From contig DJPX01000026.1 of the NCBI GenBank assembly GCA_002438635.1, positions 1,473 through 65,472 of the forward strand: a stretch of 64,000 nt of DNA, in the 5' to 3' direction. Below the pieces are notes generated by a model that was given only the letters and a program-made list of their open reading frames with translations, searched no databases and was not told the origin of the DNA. Each line of letters opens with the position of its first letter. Position 1 is the first letter of the stretch. The stretch comes from Bacteroidales bacterium UBA6401. GTDB lineage: Bacteria; Bacteroidota; Bacteroidia; Bacteroidales; UBA932. Below, in pieces: positions 52,536 through 61,455 of the stretch. The translations under genes and the position numbers were made by a program.

Positions 52536-54324
52536 AGAAAAAATAGCATTATTTCCACATTCCCCCGGTGTCTATAGATATTATAACTCCGAGGGAGTTG
52601 TGATTTATGTGGGTAAAGCGAAGGATCTTCACAAAAGGGTAGCACAATATTTTGTTCCTCCAGAAAGGCTTAATACTAAGACGCGTGCTCTTGTAAGCAA
52701 GATCGCAGATGCGCAATATTCTGTAGTGGATAGTGAGTCAGATGCACTATTGCTGGAGAATAATCTTATCAAGCAATATAAGCCTAAATATAATATTCTT
52801 TTAAAGGACTCGAAGACATATCCGTGGATATGTGTAAGTTCAGAGGCATATCCGAGAGTTTACCTAACTCGGCGCGTTGAAAAAAATGGTTCAAAGTACT
52901 TTGGACCGTACAGTTCTGCATACCACGCGAAAAAATTATTGGAGTTTATTAGATCTTTATACCCGATTCGTTCGTGTAATCTTAAAATAGACGAGGCGGC
53001 GATAGCAAAGGGAAAGTTTCGGCCTTGTCTAGACTATCATTTAGGTCGTTGTCTTGGGTGTTGTATAGGTGCTGTTAGTATGGAGGACTATCGGAAGAAG
53101 ATAGATGAGATTATACTAATTCTAAAAGGTGAAACATCGGCTCTTATAAAAGATTATAAGATGAGGATGTCCGAGGCGGCGAAGGATTTGAAGTTCGAAT
53201 TGGCCCAAGTCTATAAGACAAGAATAGATTTGCTGTCAGAGCATTATAGTAAAAGCATAGTAAGTGGAAGTGCTGATATAAATGCTGATGTTTTCTCGCT
53301 TGTTATAGATGCATCTCGTGCTTTCGGAAATTATATGCGAATAAAGAATGGTGCCGTGATACAGTCTTTGAATTTGGAATTCAGACTAGGCATAGAGGAA
53401 TCGCAAGAATCGGTACTCAGCACGTTTATAGCAGAGATAGAAAGTCGCGTAGGGCATCTTAGCCGAGAAGTCATAGTACCATTTCTTCCAGATGTGTCAA
53501 TAGAAGGTGTGGAATTTAAGATTCCGTCGAGAGGAGAAAGGCTTTCGCTTTTAGAACTTAGTTTGAAAAATGCTCGGGAATTTCACTTTAATTCGCTACG
53601 TCAGTTAGAAAAAACTGATCCGGCTGAATTCAAAAAGGATGCGCTTGAACAACTAAAGGGTGCTTTGGGTATGTCGGTACTTCCCACCCATATCGAGTGC
53701 TTTGATAACTCGAATATACAGGGCACTAATCCTGTGGCATCCTGTGTGGTTTTTAGAGATGGACTTCCTTCGAAAAAGGATTATCGCAAATTCAAAATAA
53801 AGACTGTTGTCGGTGCAGATGATTATGCATCCATGTATGAAGTTGTTCATCGTAGGTATTCCCGAATGAAAGAAGAAGCTCCGGACGATCTTCCTCAATT
53901 GGTTATAATCGATGGTGGCAAGGGCCAACTGGGGTTCGCATACAGGGCTATAGAAGATCTTGGCCTTCAAAATAAGATGGTTATGGTAGGATTGGCCAAG
54001 AGAATGGAGGAAATAGTGCGTCTTGATGATCCATATCCGCTATTTCTGGATAGAAACTCGCAGGCGTTTAGAGTGGTGACGCATATTAGGGATGAGGCGC
54101 ATCGTTTCGGAATTACATTCCATAGATCTTTGCGTTCAAAGGCGCAGGTTCATTCGGCTCTTACTTCGATTTCGGGAGTAGGAGAGCGCACTGCGCAGCG
54201 TCTGTTGATGCATTTCGGAAGTGTGCCACGTATAGCCTCGGCTAGTGAGGAGGAAATTGCTGCTTTGGTAGGGCCGGCATTGGCAGAGAAAATTAAAAAA
54301 GAGCTTAGTACAAATGATAAATGA
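52525..54324 (+). CDS. uvrC: Excinuclease ABC subunit C
   Basis: UvrC makes both incisions in nucleotide excision repair. The 599-aa protein has the GIY-YIG domain (1-90, SPGVYRYYNSEGVVIYVGKA), the Cys motif PCLDYHLGRCLGCCIG, a UVR region near 200, the RNase H-like domain (FDNSNIQGTNPVAS, IIDGGKGQL), and a C-terminal helix-hairpin-helix (SISGVGERTAQRLL). The start is TTG at 52525, overlapping the TlpA-like gene by 11 nt. It also overlaps pnuC by 11 nt. Confidence 0.95.
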   Translation: MDVKEKIALFPHSPGVYRYYNSEGVVIYVGKAKDLHKRVAQYFVPPERLNTKTRALVSKIADAQYSVVDSESDALLLENNLIKQYKPKYNILLKDSKTYPWICVSSEAYPRVYLTRRVEKNGSKYFGPYSSAYHAKKLLEFIRSLYPIRSCNLKIDEAAIAKGKFRPCLDYHLGRCLGCCIGAVSMEDYRKKIDEIILILKGETSALIKDYKMRMSEAAKDLKFELAQVYKTRIDLLSEHYSKSIVSGSADINADVFSLVIDASRAFGNYMRIKNGAVIQSLNLEFRLGIEESQESVLSTFIAEIESRVGHLSREVIVPFLPDVSIEGVEFKIPSRGERLSLLELSLKNAREFHFNSLRQLEKTDPAEFKKDALEQLKGALGMSVLPTHIECFDNSNIQGTNPVASCVVFRDGLPSKKDYRKFKIKTVVGADDYASMYEVVHRRYSRMKEEAPDDLPQLVIIDGGKGQLGFAYRAIEDLGLQNKMVMVGLAKRMEEIVRLDDPYPLFLDRNSQAFRVVTHIRDEAHRFGITFHRSLRSKAQVHSALTSISGVGERTAQRLLMHFGSVPRIASASEEEIAALVGPALAEKIKKELSTNDK

Positions 54325-55087
54325 AGATAAATTCAACAAGTGGTTTGGCTTGTTTATAATGGTCGGGATGAGTATTGCTGTATGTACTGTAACAGCGATG
54401 AAGTTAGGCGTCTCGCGTGAAGGTAAATCATTATTGCTACTATCAGCATTTGCCTCGCTTATGGGAGTCGTGGGTACTGTAACATCCGCAGTGGGCAAGG
54501 TTTACACTTATTTTTTCAGCTTTTTTGATGTGTTGATATATGGTATAATTTGCATTATCAACTGGAAAAATGGTGGGGCAGGGCTTGGTAATGGTTTGCT
54601 TCATTTGGTATATTTCGTGCCAATGCAGTTTGTGGGCTTTTTTCAGTGGAAAAAGCGTGAGACTTCGGGAGGGACAGTGCAGCCACGCAGGCTAACAATA
54701 CTGCAGCGGTGGCTCAGTTTAGCGGTGTTTATTATTATGAGTGTGGGGGTATATGTGGCGCTGGCCCACTTCGACCGAAGTTCGTCCGATGCTTTGATAA
54801 AAACTGCAGTGCTCCTTGATACTTTACCGGTGGTTTGTAATATAATAGGCCAATTCCTTATGTCTACGGCTTATATGGAGCAGTGGGTATTCTGGATAGC
54901 AGTAAATATCGCGTCTATTGCTATGTGGACATCGTCCTATAGGCATACAGGGGATTCCTTTACCTTAGTTTATATTATAAAGTATTGGTTTTATCTGTTT
55001 AATTGTTGTAATGGCCTTCGTATTTGGATAAAACTTTCTGCCCCTAAAAAGCAGCTTGACTCGGTTTCTGGCGGTTTTGTGGAATAA
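54314..55087 (+). CDS. PnuC-like vitamin/nucleoside transporter
   Basis: A 257-aa polytopic membrane protein with about seven helices. The C-terminal half contains the PnuC-type motif GQFLMSTAYMEQWVFWIAVN, which in the family lines the substrate channel for nicotinamide riboside or thiamine-like compounds. Its length matches PnuC. The substrate is not proven, and no riboswitch precedes it because it is translationally coupled to uvrC. Confidence 0.75.
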   Translation: MINEDKFNKWFGLFIMVGMSIAVCTVTAMKLGVSREGKSLLLLSAFASLMGVVGTVTSAVGKVYTYFFSFFDVLIYGIICIINWKNGGAGLGNGLLHLVYFVPMQFVGFFQWKKRETSGGTVQPRRLTILQRWLSLAVFIIMSVGVYVALAHFDRSSSDALIKTAVLLDTLPVVCNIIGQFLMSTAYMEQWVFWIAVNIASIAMWTSSYRHTGDSFTLVYIIKYWFYLFNCCNGLRIWIKLSAPKKQLDSVSGGFVE

Positions 55088-55106
55088 ATAAAAATAGTTA
55101 TATTTG
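55076..55106 (+). promoter_or_regulatory. Promoter of acpP
   Basis: TTTG at 55076-55079 and TATATTTG at 55099-55106 are 19 bp apart, a strong Bacteroidota promoter overlapping the end of the pnuC-like gene. The leader is about 50 nt. Confidence 0.75.
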
Positions 55107-55159
55107 CTAGATAAACTTGGTTATAAATAATTATTATATAAACTTAAATCTTAATCAAA

Positions 55160-55411
55160 ATGGAGTACGCAGAAATTGTAAAGAAGGTACAGGATATCAT
55201 CGTGGATAAGCTCGGTGTAAATCCTTCAGAAGTGACCGAAAACGCTAACTTTACTAATGATCTTGGCGCCGATTCTCTTGACACAGTAGAACTTCTTATG
55301 GAATTCGAAAAGGTCTTCGGCATTAAAATACCAGATGAGGAGACAGCTAATATATCAACTGTCAAGGATGCTATAGACAAGGTTGCAGAAAAGCTTGGCG
55401 CAAGCAAGTAA
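55160..55411 (+). CDS. acpP: Acyl carrier protein
   Basis: An 83-aa acidic four-helix carrier protein for fatty-acid synthesis. The phosphopantetheine Ser is S39 in DLGADSLDTVEL. It has its own promoter and a terminator 20 nt after the stop. It is not followed by fabF, its usual neighbour in Bacteroidota as I know it. Confidence 0.97.
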   Translation: MEYAEIVKKVQDIIVDKLGVNPSEVTENANFTNDLGADSLDTVELLMEFEKVFGIKIPDEETANISTVKDAIDKVAEKLGASK

Positions 55412-55430
55412 TAATTTTTGCTAAAAAAAT

Positions 55431-55463
55431 AAAGGCGATCGAGGGTAATCTTCGGTCGCCTTT
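55431..55463. terminator. Bidirectional intrinsic terminator, acpP / DUF4270
   Basis: A 12-bp stem (AAAGGCGATCGA with TCGGTCGCCTTT, one G-T) lies between convergent acpP and the DUF4270 gene. T-rich flanks on both strands allow use in both directions. Confidence 0.75.
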
Positions 55464-55474
55464 AATATTAAATG

Positions 55475-57139
55475 CTAGTCCTTTGGAATAGAAAATACGA
55501 CTTTTAGCGTAGGTTTTCTTTCTGTATTTGTAGGGCCGCAAAGCGATGCATTATAATAACTATCTTTATCCAACTCGTAGGATTTAGTGGTGGTCGTGTT
55601 GCTTCCACTGGCGTACATAGCAGCAAGCATATAACTATAGTAATTACTATAGTAGCTTCCACTACCATATCCATAACCATAACTTCCTCCTCCATACATA
55701 CTGTTGTAATAGTTCTGGTAGGCTAGATATTGAAGGTACTCGCTCATATCACTATCGCTACTGCTGCTTGACGATGTGGTCTCTTGAACGCTCATAAGGA
55801 GCATCCAGATATCGTAATTACCAGTCTTGAATCCTTCGTCGCTTTCATCTTTCATTATCACTTGTTGAAGGTGGTATGTGATGTCAGGGGAGTAGATGCA
55901 AGTACTTCTATTGATATCACCTTTATTTTCGTTCTCCATACTTGAATCTGTCAATCCCATGTAGGATGAAGATTCTTTACTCCATATTCTACAGGTAGGA
56001 CTTAAGCGTGGTGGAAAAGTTTTGTCAAGAAGCTGGTAATCAGTATCCATTGAGAATGGAAGCACCAAGGTCGCTTTGTTTATAACTGCTTTCGAGTAAT
56101 CTGCACTTGCTCTATTGTGCGCTAGAAGTGTATCTTGTATAGTGCGTATGGTAATGTTTCTTAATTCTTTTGCAGATACGACGGGCTTTAATCCTGCACC
56201 TCCTTCTACTAAGATGTCCTCGCCAGCCTTTCCTGCCAATTTTCTCGATTCGTGTTTGGTGAGATTGATGGCATACTGAGGAAATGTTCCATTAGAGTAT
56301 TCCGTTATCAGTGAGTCTAGTGGAGTATATTCCAATGCGCCATAGTAAAAAAAGAAAGTAGTGTCCACGGCTCCCTTTTCTTCGTCGAAGATGGAATTAA
56401 TGCTTAGCTCACCATAGTTACTTTCCAGATAGTATGACGTACTATTGTAGTTCATCTGGACATCGAAGGTGTTTATGCGTCCACCATTTGTCTCCGGCTT
56501 GTCAGTATAGATATAGATCCCCGGAAAAGCCTTGAAATAATCGTCCATCTGCTTGGATAATTTTAACCCGTTAGTTCCATTTATGAACTTCCACGCGAAT
56601 TCGTCTGTGAAATTAAGTGTTAAATCAGACTTGCCATCTATGATAGGCGTCCCCTTAACTACGCTTGTCGTTCCGTATTTAACGAGACCTTTTATATCAT
56701 TAGCGTCGATAAGTTTTTTATAATCTATGCCTTCTGCCAATTCGCGCACATAGACGCGCTGTAGTATGCGTGCGTTTTCCTCTAATGAAACGGATGTAGT
56801 GTCAAAAGCAGCCGTCATAGAGAAATGATTGATTTTCTGTACTTTTCCGAAGTCGAGAGAGTCGTAGAGTGGAACTAGTGTAAGTGCACATTCTCTTGTA
56901 CTCATCCCGAAAGTATCATCTTTTATGGCTCCTATGGTAATTCTAGAATTAGAGTACCCCGACAGACTATCGGCCATTCTCATTTCGATTTCACTTATAG
57001 GGATTTCAGCCGAGTATAAATCATATCTGCTATCTATAGGAATATAATCCCCACCTATTTCATTATTAATGTTAACACAAGAAAGGCAGTTAAAGATAAC
57101 TGCTCCTAGTATTACATGTCCAATCGATTTTCTTATCAT
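55475..57139 (-). CDS. DUF4270 family lipoprotein
   Basis: A lipobox LSC (Cys near 21) and the DUF4270 body identify this Bacteroidota family of surface or periplasmic lipoproteins, often beside a GT5 gene as here. The 554-aa product has a low-complexity insert near residues 455-510: six or more Ser, then a Tyr/Gly-rich stretch (YGGGSYGYGYGSGSYYS) that looks unlike the rest. Function is unknown. It lies after a MITE-like copy and the GT5-like gene on the same strand. Confidence 0.85.
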   Translation of the reverse strand: MIRKSIGHVILGAVIFNCLSCVNINNEIGGDYIPIDSRYDLYSAEIPISEIEMRMADSLSGYSNSRITIGAIKDDTFGMSTRECALTLVPLYDSLDFGKVQKINHFSMTAAFDTTSVSLEENARILQRVYVRELAEGIDYKKLIDANDIKGLVKYGTTSVVKGTPIIDGKSDLTLNFTDEFAWKFINGTNGLKLSKQMDDYFKAFPGIYIYTDKPETNGGRINTFDVQMNYNSTSYYLESNYGELSINSIFDEEKGAVDTTFFFYYGALEYTPLDSLITEYSNGTFPQYAINLTKHESRKLAGKAGEDILVEGGAGLKPVVSAKELRNITIRTIQDTLLAHNRASADYSKAVINKATLVLPFSMDTDYQLLDKTFPPRLSPTCRIWSKESSSYMGLTDSSMENENKGDINRSTCIYSPDITYHLQQVIMKDESDEGFKTGNYDIWMLLMSVQETTSSSSSSDSDMSEYLQYLAYQNYYNSMYGGGSYGYGYGSGSYYSNYYSYMLAAMYASGSNTTTTKSYELDKDSYYNASLCGPTNTERKPTLKVVFSIPKD

Positions 57140-57185
57140 CGAAATCTTGTAAATATAAAATTAACCTAACTATGAAGAAAATGCA

Positions 57186-57292
57186 TTAAGTAACCTTCAA
57201 AAAATAACCTGCATCATCTTAGTAAATCTTTTTGGTTCCTCTAAAATCTCATTCTAATCTGACGCAACTTATTGTTTTTCACGTTACTAAAA
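57186..57292. repeat. MITE-like element, copy 3 (short form)
   Basis: In reverse orientation to copy 1, this 107-bp element has the same ends (TTAAGTAACCTTCAAAAAAT and TTTAGTAACGTGAAAAA) and arms that match copy 1 at most positions, including GATGATGCAGGTTATTTTTT. It lacks the about 62-bp centre of copy 1. The arms are imperfect inverted repeats of about 45 bp. Its right end supplies the stop codon of the GT5-like gene. Confidence 0.75.
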
Positions 57293-58108
57293 TATCTGAT
57301 CATAAAATGCGTTATATTCTTCAATGTAACTACCATCTGCTATACTCTTTGCTTTGCTCTTTAGGACAGGAAGTCCACGATCGCGACAATAACTAACCAG
57401 CGACGATGGGACATTTTCTCCTGCCACGATAATACCATCAGCAAACTTGGCTGCAGTTTTGGCAAGATTTATGCCACTTGGAACTTTCAGTAGTTCTAAT
57501 TCTTTTTCTCCTACAGAGCCGAACTTAGCTTTCTCTATGAAGTCTTTACTGAACATTTCGTTAGGTGTGTTGTCGTAGAAAGATAAAACTACCTTACTAT
57601 TGGAGAAGATAGGGTCATCTCTATAGGTTTTTTTCAGGTAAACAGGAAGCATGTGAGAAATCCATCCGTGGCAATGTATTATGTCCGGAGCCCATCTTAA
57701 TTTTTTAACGGTTTCCAATACACCGCGAGCGAAAAAGATGGCTCTTTCGTCATTGTCTTCGAAAAAGACGCCATTATCGTCTCTTTCCAGCTGCTTGCGC
57801 TTAAAATAGTCTTCATTATCTATAAAATAGACTTGGGTATGGGCCGCTGCTATAGAGGCCACCTTTATGATAAGTGGTCTATCTACTTCGCTGATTATAA
57901 GATTCATACCAGAAAGCCTTATAACCTCGTGAAGTTGATTTTTCCTTTCGTTTATGCATCCATATCGAGGCATGAACGAACGTATTTCTCTCTTCTTTTC
58001 CTGTGTGCCTTGTGGCAGGTAGCGACCGATAGTTGAAATCTCACTTTCCGGAAGATATGGATATATCTCCGAACATACGAATAGGACTTTTTTTACAGAA
58101 TTCTCCAT
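57287..58108 (-). CDS. Degenerate glycogen/starch synthase (GT5 N-terminal domain only)
   Basis: I take the ATG at 58108 (MENSVKKVLFVCSEIYPYL) over one at 58201. The 273-aa protein is only the N-terminal half of a GT5 synthase (KVLFVCSEIYPY, IIHCHGWISHMLP, VVLSFYDNTPNEMF). The C-terminal GT1 half is absent, and the ADP-glucose KTGGL loop is replaced by PESEIS. It is therefore unlikely to be a glucosyltransferase. Similar short proteins occur beside DUF4270 genes in Bacteroidota, so the pair may have another, unknown, role. The stop codon lies in the adjacent MITE-like repeat. Confidence 0.75.
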   Translation of the reverse strand: MENSVKKVLFVCSEIYPYLPESEISTIGRYLPQGTQEKKREIRSFMPRYGCINERKNQLHEVIRLSGMNLIISEVDRPLIIKVASIAAAHTQVYFIDNEDYFKRKQLERDDNGVFFEDNDERAIFFARGVLETVKKLRWAPDIIHCHGWISHMLPVYLKKTYRDDPIFSNSKVVLSFYDNTPNEMFSKDFIEKAKFGSVGEKELELLKVPSGINLAKTAAKFADGIIVAGENVPSSLVSYCRDRGLPVLKSKAKSIADGSYIEEYNAFYDQIF

Positions 58109-58152
58109 TTGGCTCAAAGATACGAAAATTTTTCCTAAATTCGCCATTTGAA

Positions 58153-59031
58153 ATGGGTCGTAAAAGAAATAATATTCTGAAAAAGAGGATTGCAGGAGCA
58201 TCGATTTCGTCTGTAATCAGCATAAGTTTTGTCTTGATGCTAGTGGGCTTGTCAGCCATTTTGGCTTTGAGTGCAGGTAGTATTGTCGATTATTTCAAAG
58301 AGAATATACAGATTACGGCTTTTTTAAAGCAGGGAACTCCGGCTGTTAAGGCTGTGGAACTGCAAGCAGAACTTGAAAAAGAGCCTTTTGTAAAGGAAAC
58401 TCATTATATAAGCGTCGAGCAAGGGACACAGGAATTGGTCGACATGCTGGGGGAAGATTTTGCCGATGTTTTTGTAACTTCTCCCGTCCCTAGTTCTATA
58501 GAATTAATGGTGTATTCGAAGTATTACGATACCGATTCATTAGATGTGATACTTAATAAATTAGTAGATTATCCATTAATAGAATCGGCATCTACCCAGG
58601 CGGCAATGGCGCAGAGTGTAGGTGGCGCTATAAAACAAATTGGAGGCGTTTTGGGCGTTCTTGTTATTCTACTTACTTTTATATCTGCTGTTTTGGTGTC
58701 GAATACGGTAAGACTAATCATCTACTCTTCCAGATTTAGTATTCATGCCATGCAGCTTGTCGGAGCGAGTAATTCATTTATAGAGAAGCCGTTTTTACGT
58801 AAATTCGCCTTAATGGGTTTCGTATCTGGTTTGCTGGCTTGTGCGGTAATCGCTGTTGGATTGGTATATACTCACAGCATATTTTCACAGGTTTTTGAAC
58901 TCTTCGAGCCTTTGCATTTAGCAGAAGTGGGAGTAGGTGTAGTTCTGCTGGGTGTTCTAATGTGTCTTTTATGTGCTAAAGTGGTAATGGGGAAGGTTGT
59001 AAGATTGGATAAGGATGAACTATATGGATAA
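58153..59031 (+). CDS. ftsX: Cell division protein FtsX
   Basis: FtsX is the permease-like partner of the ATPase FtsE that controls peptidoglycan hydrolases at the septum. I take the ATG at 58153 (MGRKRNNILKKRIAG) over 58033. The 292-aa product has a first helix (ISFVLMLVGLSAILAL), a large periplasmic loop with FKENIQITAFLKQ, and three C-terminal helices. It is divergent from the GT5-like gene with a 44-bp gap. No ftsE is next to it. Confidence 0.93.
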   Translation: MGRKRNNILKKRIAGASISSVISISFVLMLVGLSAILALSAGSIVDYFKENIQITAFLKQGTPAVKAVELQAELEKEPFVKETHYISVEQGTQELVDMLGEDFADVFVTSPVPSSIELMVYSKYYDTDSLDVILNKLVDYPLIESASTQAAMAQSVGGAIKQIGGVLGVLVILLTFISAVLVSNTVRLIIYSSRFSIHAMQLVGASNSFIEKPFLRKFALMGFVSGLLACAVIAVGLVYTHSIFSQVFELFEPLHLAEVGVGVVLLGVLMCLLCAKVVMGKVVRLDKDELYG

Positions 59032-59260
59032 AAAGTCAGGACAGCAGATGCCCGTCGATAAGAAGGGGCTGTATATAATGTTGGGTGGATTGGCCTTGAT
59101 GATTCTGGGCTTTATACTTTTGAGTGGAGGTGGAGTTTCCGATCCACAGACATTCAACTACGATATGTTTGATTTTAGAAGGTTAGTGCTTGCCCCGCTG
59201 TTTTTAATAGCTGGGATAGTAACTATCGTTATTTCAATTATTAGAAAAACAGGAAAATGA
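59015..59260 (+). CDS. DUF3098 small membrane protein
   Basis: An 81-aa two-helix membrane protein. Helix 1 is GLYIMLGGLALMILGFIL and helix 2 LVLAPLFLIAGIVTIVI, with the loop FNYDMFDFRR in between, the DUF3098 pattern. Function is unknown; the family usually lies between ftsX and uppP. It overlaps ftsX by 17 nt and uppP by 4 nt, so the three genes are coupled. Confidence 0.85.
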   Translation: MNYMDKKSGQQMPVDKKGLYIMLGGLALMILGFILLSGGGVSDPQTFNYDMFDFRRLVLAPLFLIAGIVTIVISIIRKTGK

Positions 59261-60066
59261 CTTGGTGGCAATCAATATTATTAGGCTTGCTGCAAGGGCT
59301 TACTGAGTTTCTTCCAGTGAGTAGCAGCGGACATTTGACAATAGGAAAGGAACTTTTAGGTGTGGAAGCATCGTCAGATTTGGTGTTTGAAATCGTAGTT
59401 CATGCGGCCACTGTATTAGCGACTATAATAGTGTTTAGAAAGCAGATAGGCCGACTGTTTACTGGCTTTTTCAAGTTTAAGTATAATGACGAAACCGACT
59501 ATGTCTGTAAGATATTGGTGTCACTAATCCCTATTTTCATAGTAGGAATGTTTTTCAAGGATAGTGTTGAGGCATTATTTTCTTCCCTTTATGTAGTAGG
59601 CGTGGCATTAATAGTAACGTCTCTTTTACTTTTCTTTTCAGACAGGGTTTCTTCATCGCCTTTGAAAAAAACGGGTGATGCTCGTAATGGAATATCTTAT
59701 TTGCAGGCATTCTTTATAGGTATAGGTCAGGCTATTGCTGTTATTCCCGGGCTTTCACGAAGTGGAACCACCATTTCGACTGGACTTTTAGTGGGTGTAA
59801 AAAGAGAAGTCGTGGCTCAGTTTTCTTTTCTTATGGTAATTATCCCCATCTTAGGGGAAGCTATTTTAAGTTTTGCCGGTGGAGAGATGTCGTCTTCTAC
59901 AGTGGGCGCATTACCGCTTTGTCTTGGATTTGTTTCAGCCTTTATATCGGGGCTCTTCGCTTGTAAGGTTATGATAGCCTTAGTGAAGAAAGCTAAGTTG
60001 AAATGGTTCGCCTTGTATTGCGCCATTGTGGGCATAGCCGTAATAGTTACTAAATTGGTAGCATAG
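59257..60066 (+). CDS. uppP: Undecaprenyl-diphosphatase
   Basis: UppP (BacA) removes one phosphate from undecaprenyl diphosphate, recycling the lipid carrier for cell-wall and O-antigen synthesis. Signature segments are LLQGLTEFLPVSSSGHL and IPGLSRSGTTIS. The 269-aa product has about eight helices. It overlaps DUF3098 by 4 nt and precedes the lpxH-like gene by 5 nt. Confidence 0.95.
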   Translation: MTWWQSILLGLLQGLTEFLPVSSSGHLTIGKELLGVEASSDLVFEIVVHAATVLATIIVFRKQIGRLFTGFFKFKYNDETDYVCKILVSLIPIFIVGMFFKDSVEALFSSLYVVGVALIVTSLLLFFSDRVSSSPLKKTGDARNGISYLQAFFIGIGQAIAVIPGLSRSGTTISTGLLVGVKREVVAQFSFLMVIIPILGEAILSFAGGEMSSSTVGALPLCLGFVSAFISGLFACKVMIALVKKAKLKWFALYCAIVGIAVIVTKLVA

Positions 60067-60071
60067 AGAGG

Positions 60072-60761
60072 ATGTATTACTTTGTATCAGATGTCCATCT
60101 TGGCCTAAGGGGAAGTGGAAGCGAAGAGCGTGAGGCCAGATTTGTGGCTTGGCTTAAGTCTATCGAATGGAAAGGAGGTGATGCACTTGTCTTGCTGGGA
60201 GATATATGGGATTTTTGGTACGAATATAGGGATGTGATTCCTAAAGAGGGTATACGTGTAGTAGCCGAATTGATTAATATTATGGATTCTGGGGCGCAGG
60301 TTTACTTTTTCCCAGGGAATCACGATATCTGGTGCTTTCATTTCTTCGAGAGCATAGGAATTAAAGTAATAAAAAAGCAGCCTATAGTTTTGGAGATCGA
60401 GGGTAAGAAGGTAATGTTAGCCCACGGCGATGGAATAGGAGGTGCAAAGTGGAGTTATAAGTTGATGCTTAGCATTTTCCACAGCCGTTTTTGTCAATTC
60501 CTTTTTAGTCTTCTGCATCCTCGGATAGCATTTGATATTGCTACGAGATGGTCGAAGTCAAATCGTTACACTCACACGCCATATATTTGGAAGGGGAGTA
60601 AAGAGAGGCTATACAAATTTGCTTTGGCGCAAGACAAATCCATAGAACTATTTATTTTCGGGCATTATCACTGTGATGTAGATGAGATCTTACCTAGCGG
60701 AGCCCGGCTAATAGTCTTGAAAGACTGGATAGATGGAGGAACGCCGTTTTTTAAGTTGTAG
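60072..60761 (+). CDS. lpxH: UDP-2,3-diacylglucosamine diphosphatase-like phosphoesterase
   Basis: LpxH cleaves UDP-2,3-diacyl-GlcN to lipid X in lipid A synthesis. The 229-aa calcineurin-like fold shows SDVHLG, GDIWDFW, GNHD, HGDG and GHYH metal motifs. It also has the FDIATRWSKSNRYTHTP region seen in Bacteroidota LpxH-like proteins. Proximity to uppP fits an envelope role. Assignment as LpxH, and not another phosphoesterase, is likely but not certain. Confidence 0.82.
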   Translation: MYYFVSDVHLGLRGSGSEEREARFVAWLKSIEWKGGDALVLLGDIWDFWYEYRDVIPKEGIRVVAELINIMDSGAQVYFFPGNHDIWCFHFFESIGIKVIKKQPIVLEIEGKKVMLAHGDGIGGAKWSYKLMLSIFHSRFCQFLFSLLHPRIAFDIATRWSKSNRYTHTPYIWKGSKERLYKFALAQDKSIELFIFGHYHCDVDEILPSGARLIVLKDWIDGGTPFFKL

Positions 60762-60783
60762 GCTTTTGTGGAAAGACTGTCAG

Positions 60784-61452
60784 TTACTTGTCTATTAGTG
60801 CTTTGGTGGATAATTTATCGGTGGGTATTTTGGTTTTAGGCGGATCCTCCCAAAAGACTTGATAATAGAAATAATCCCATTCGGCTTCTCCGCTTTCCCA
60901 GATTTTAACTAGTTCTTCAGTCTTGGCGTCTTGCCCTTTAGGGTCATAGTGTGATTTAAGGTCTTGATCGAATACTTTTCCTACAAGAGTCCAAAAACCT
61001 GCAGAAAAGCCTCCTTCATAGTTATAAATGATATCATATACGGTCATGCCACACTCTCGATCAATCAGCCTCGTAAGTAGGAAGCCTTGACTAATGGTGG
61101 TGTTTCGTATGTCTTTTTCAAAAAGTCGAAATAATTCTTTTTCTACATTTTTTATATATCGATCTCGGTTGCGTTTATCCAGGCCATCGGCTTCTATTGT
61201 GCTATCTACCTGATGCATAAGTTTTCTCCCTACAAGCGCGTAGGGATAGACTTTATTGAAATTATAGATTAGTCGATACTTTTCTCTCCATTCGCGTCCA
61301 TAATGCTTTATTTTCTTTTTGCCTTTAGCATTAATGGTCGCCGGCGGAAGCTCCTCGATGTATTCCAGTTCTAAACTATCCGCCACCTGCGCCGGTGCAT
61401 TAAACACGCCGGCGCAAAGCAAAGCGGAAAATAGTAGAATAAAGCGTTTCAA
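60784..61452 (-). CDS. DUF4294 protein
   Basis: A 222-aa protein with a signal peptide (about 1-22) and the DUF4294 core (GREWREKYRLIYNFNKVYPYALVGRKL and LLTRLIDRECGMTVYDII in part), a periplasmic Bacteroidota family of unknown function. It is co-directional with the phosphoesterase gene, 3 nt apart. Confidence 0.82.
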   Translation of the reverse strand: MKRFILLFSALLCAGVFNAPAQVADSLELEYIEELPPATINAKGKKKIKHYGREWREKYRLIYNFNKVYPYALVGRKLMHQVDSTIEADGLDKRNRDRYIKNVEKELFRLFEKDIRNTTISQGFLLTRLIDRECGMTVYDIIYNYEGGFSAGFWTLVGKVFDQDLKSHYDPKGQDAKTEELVKIWESGEAEWDYFYYQVFWEDPPKTKIPTDKLSTKALIDK

Positions 61453-61455
61453 AAA

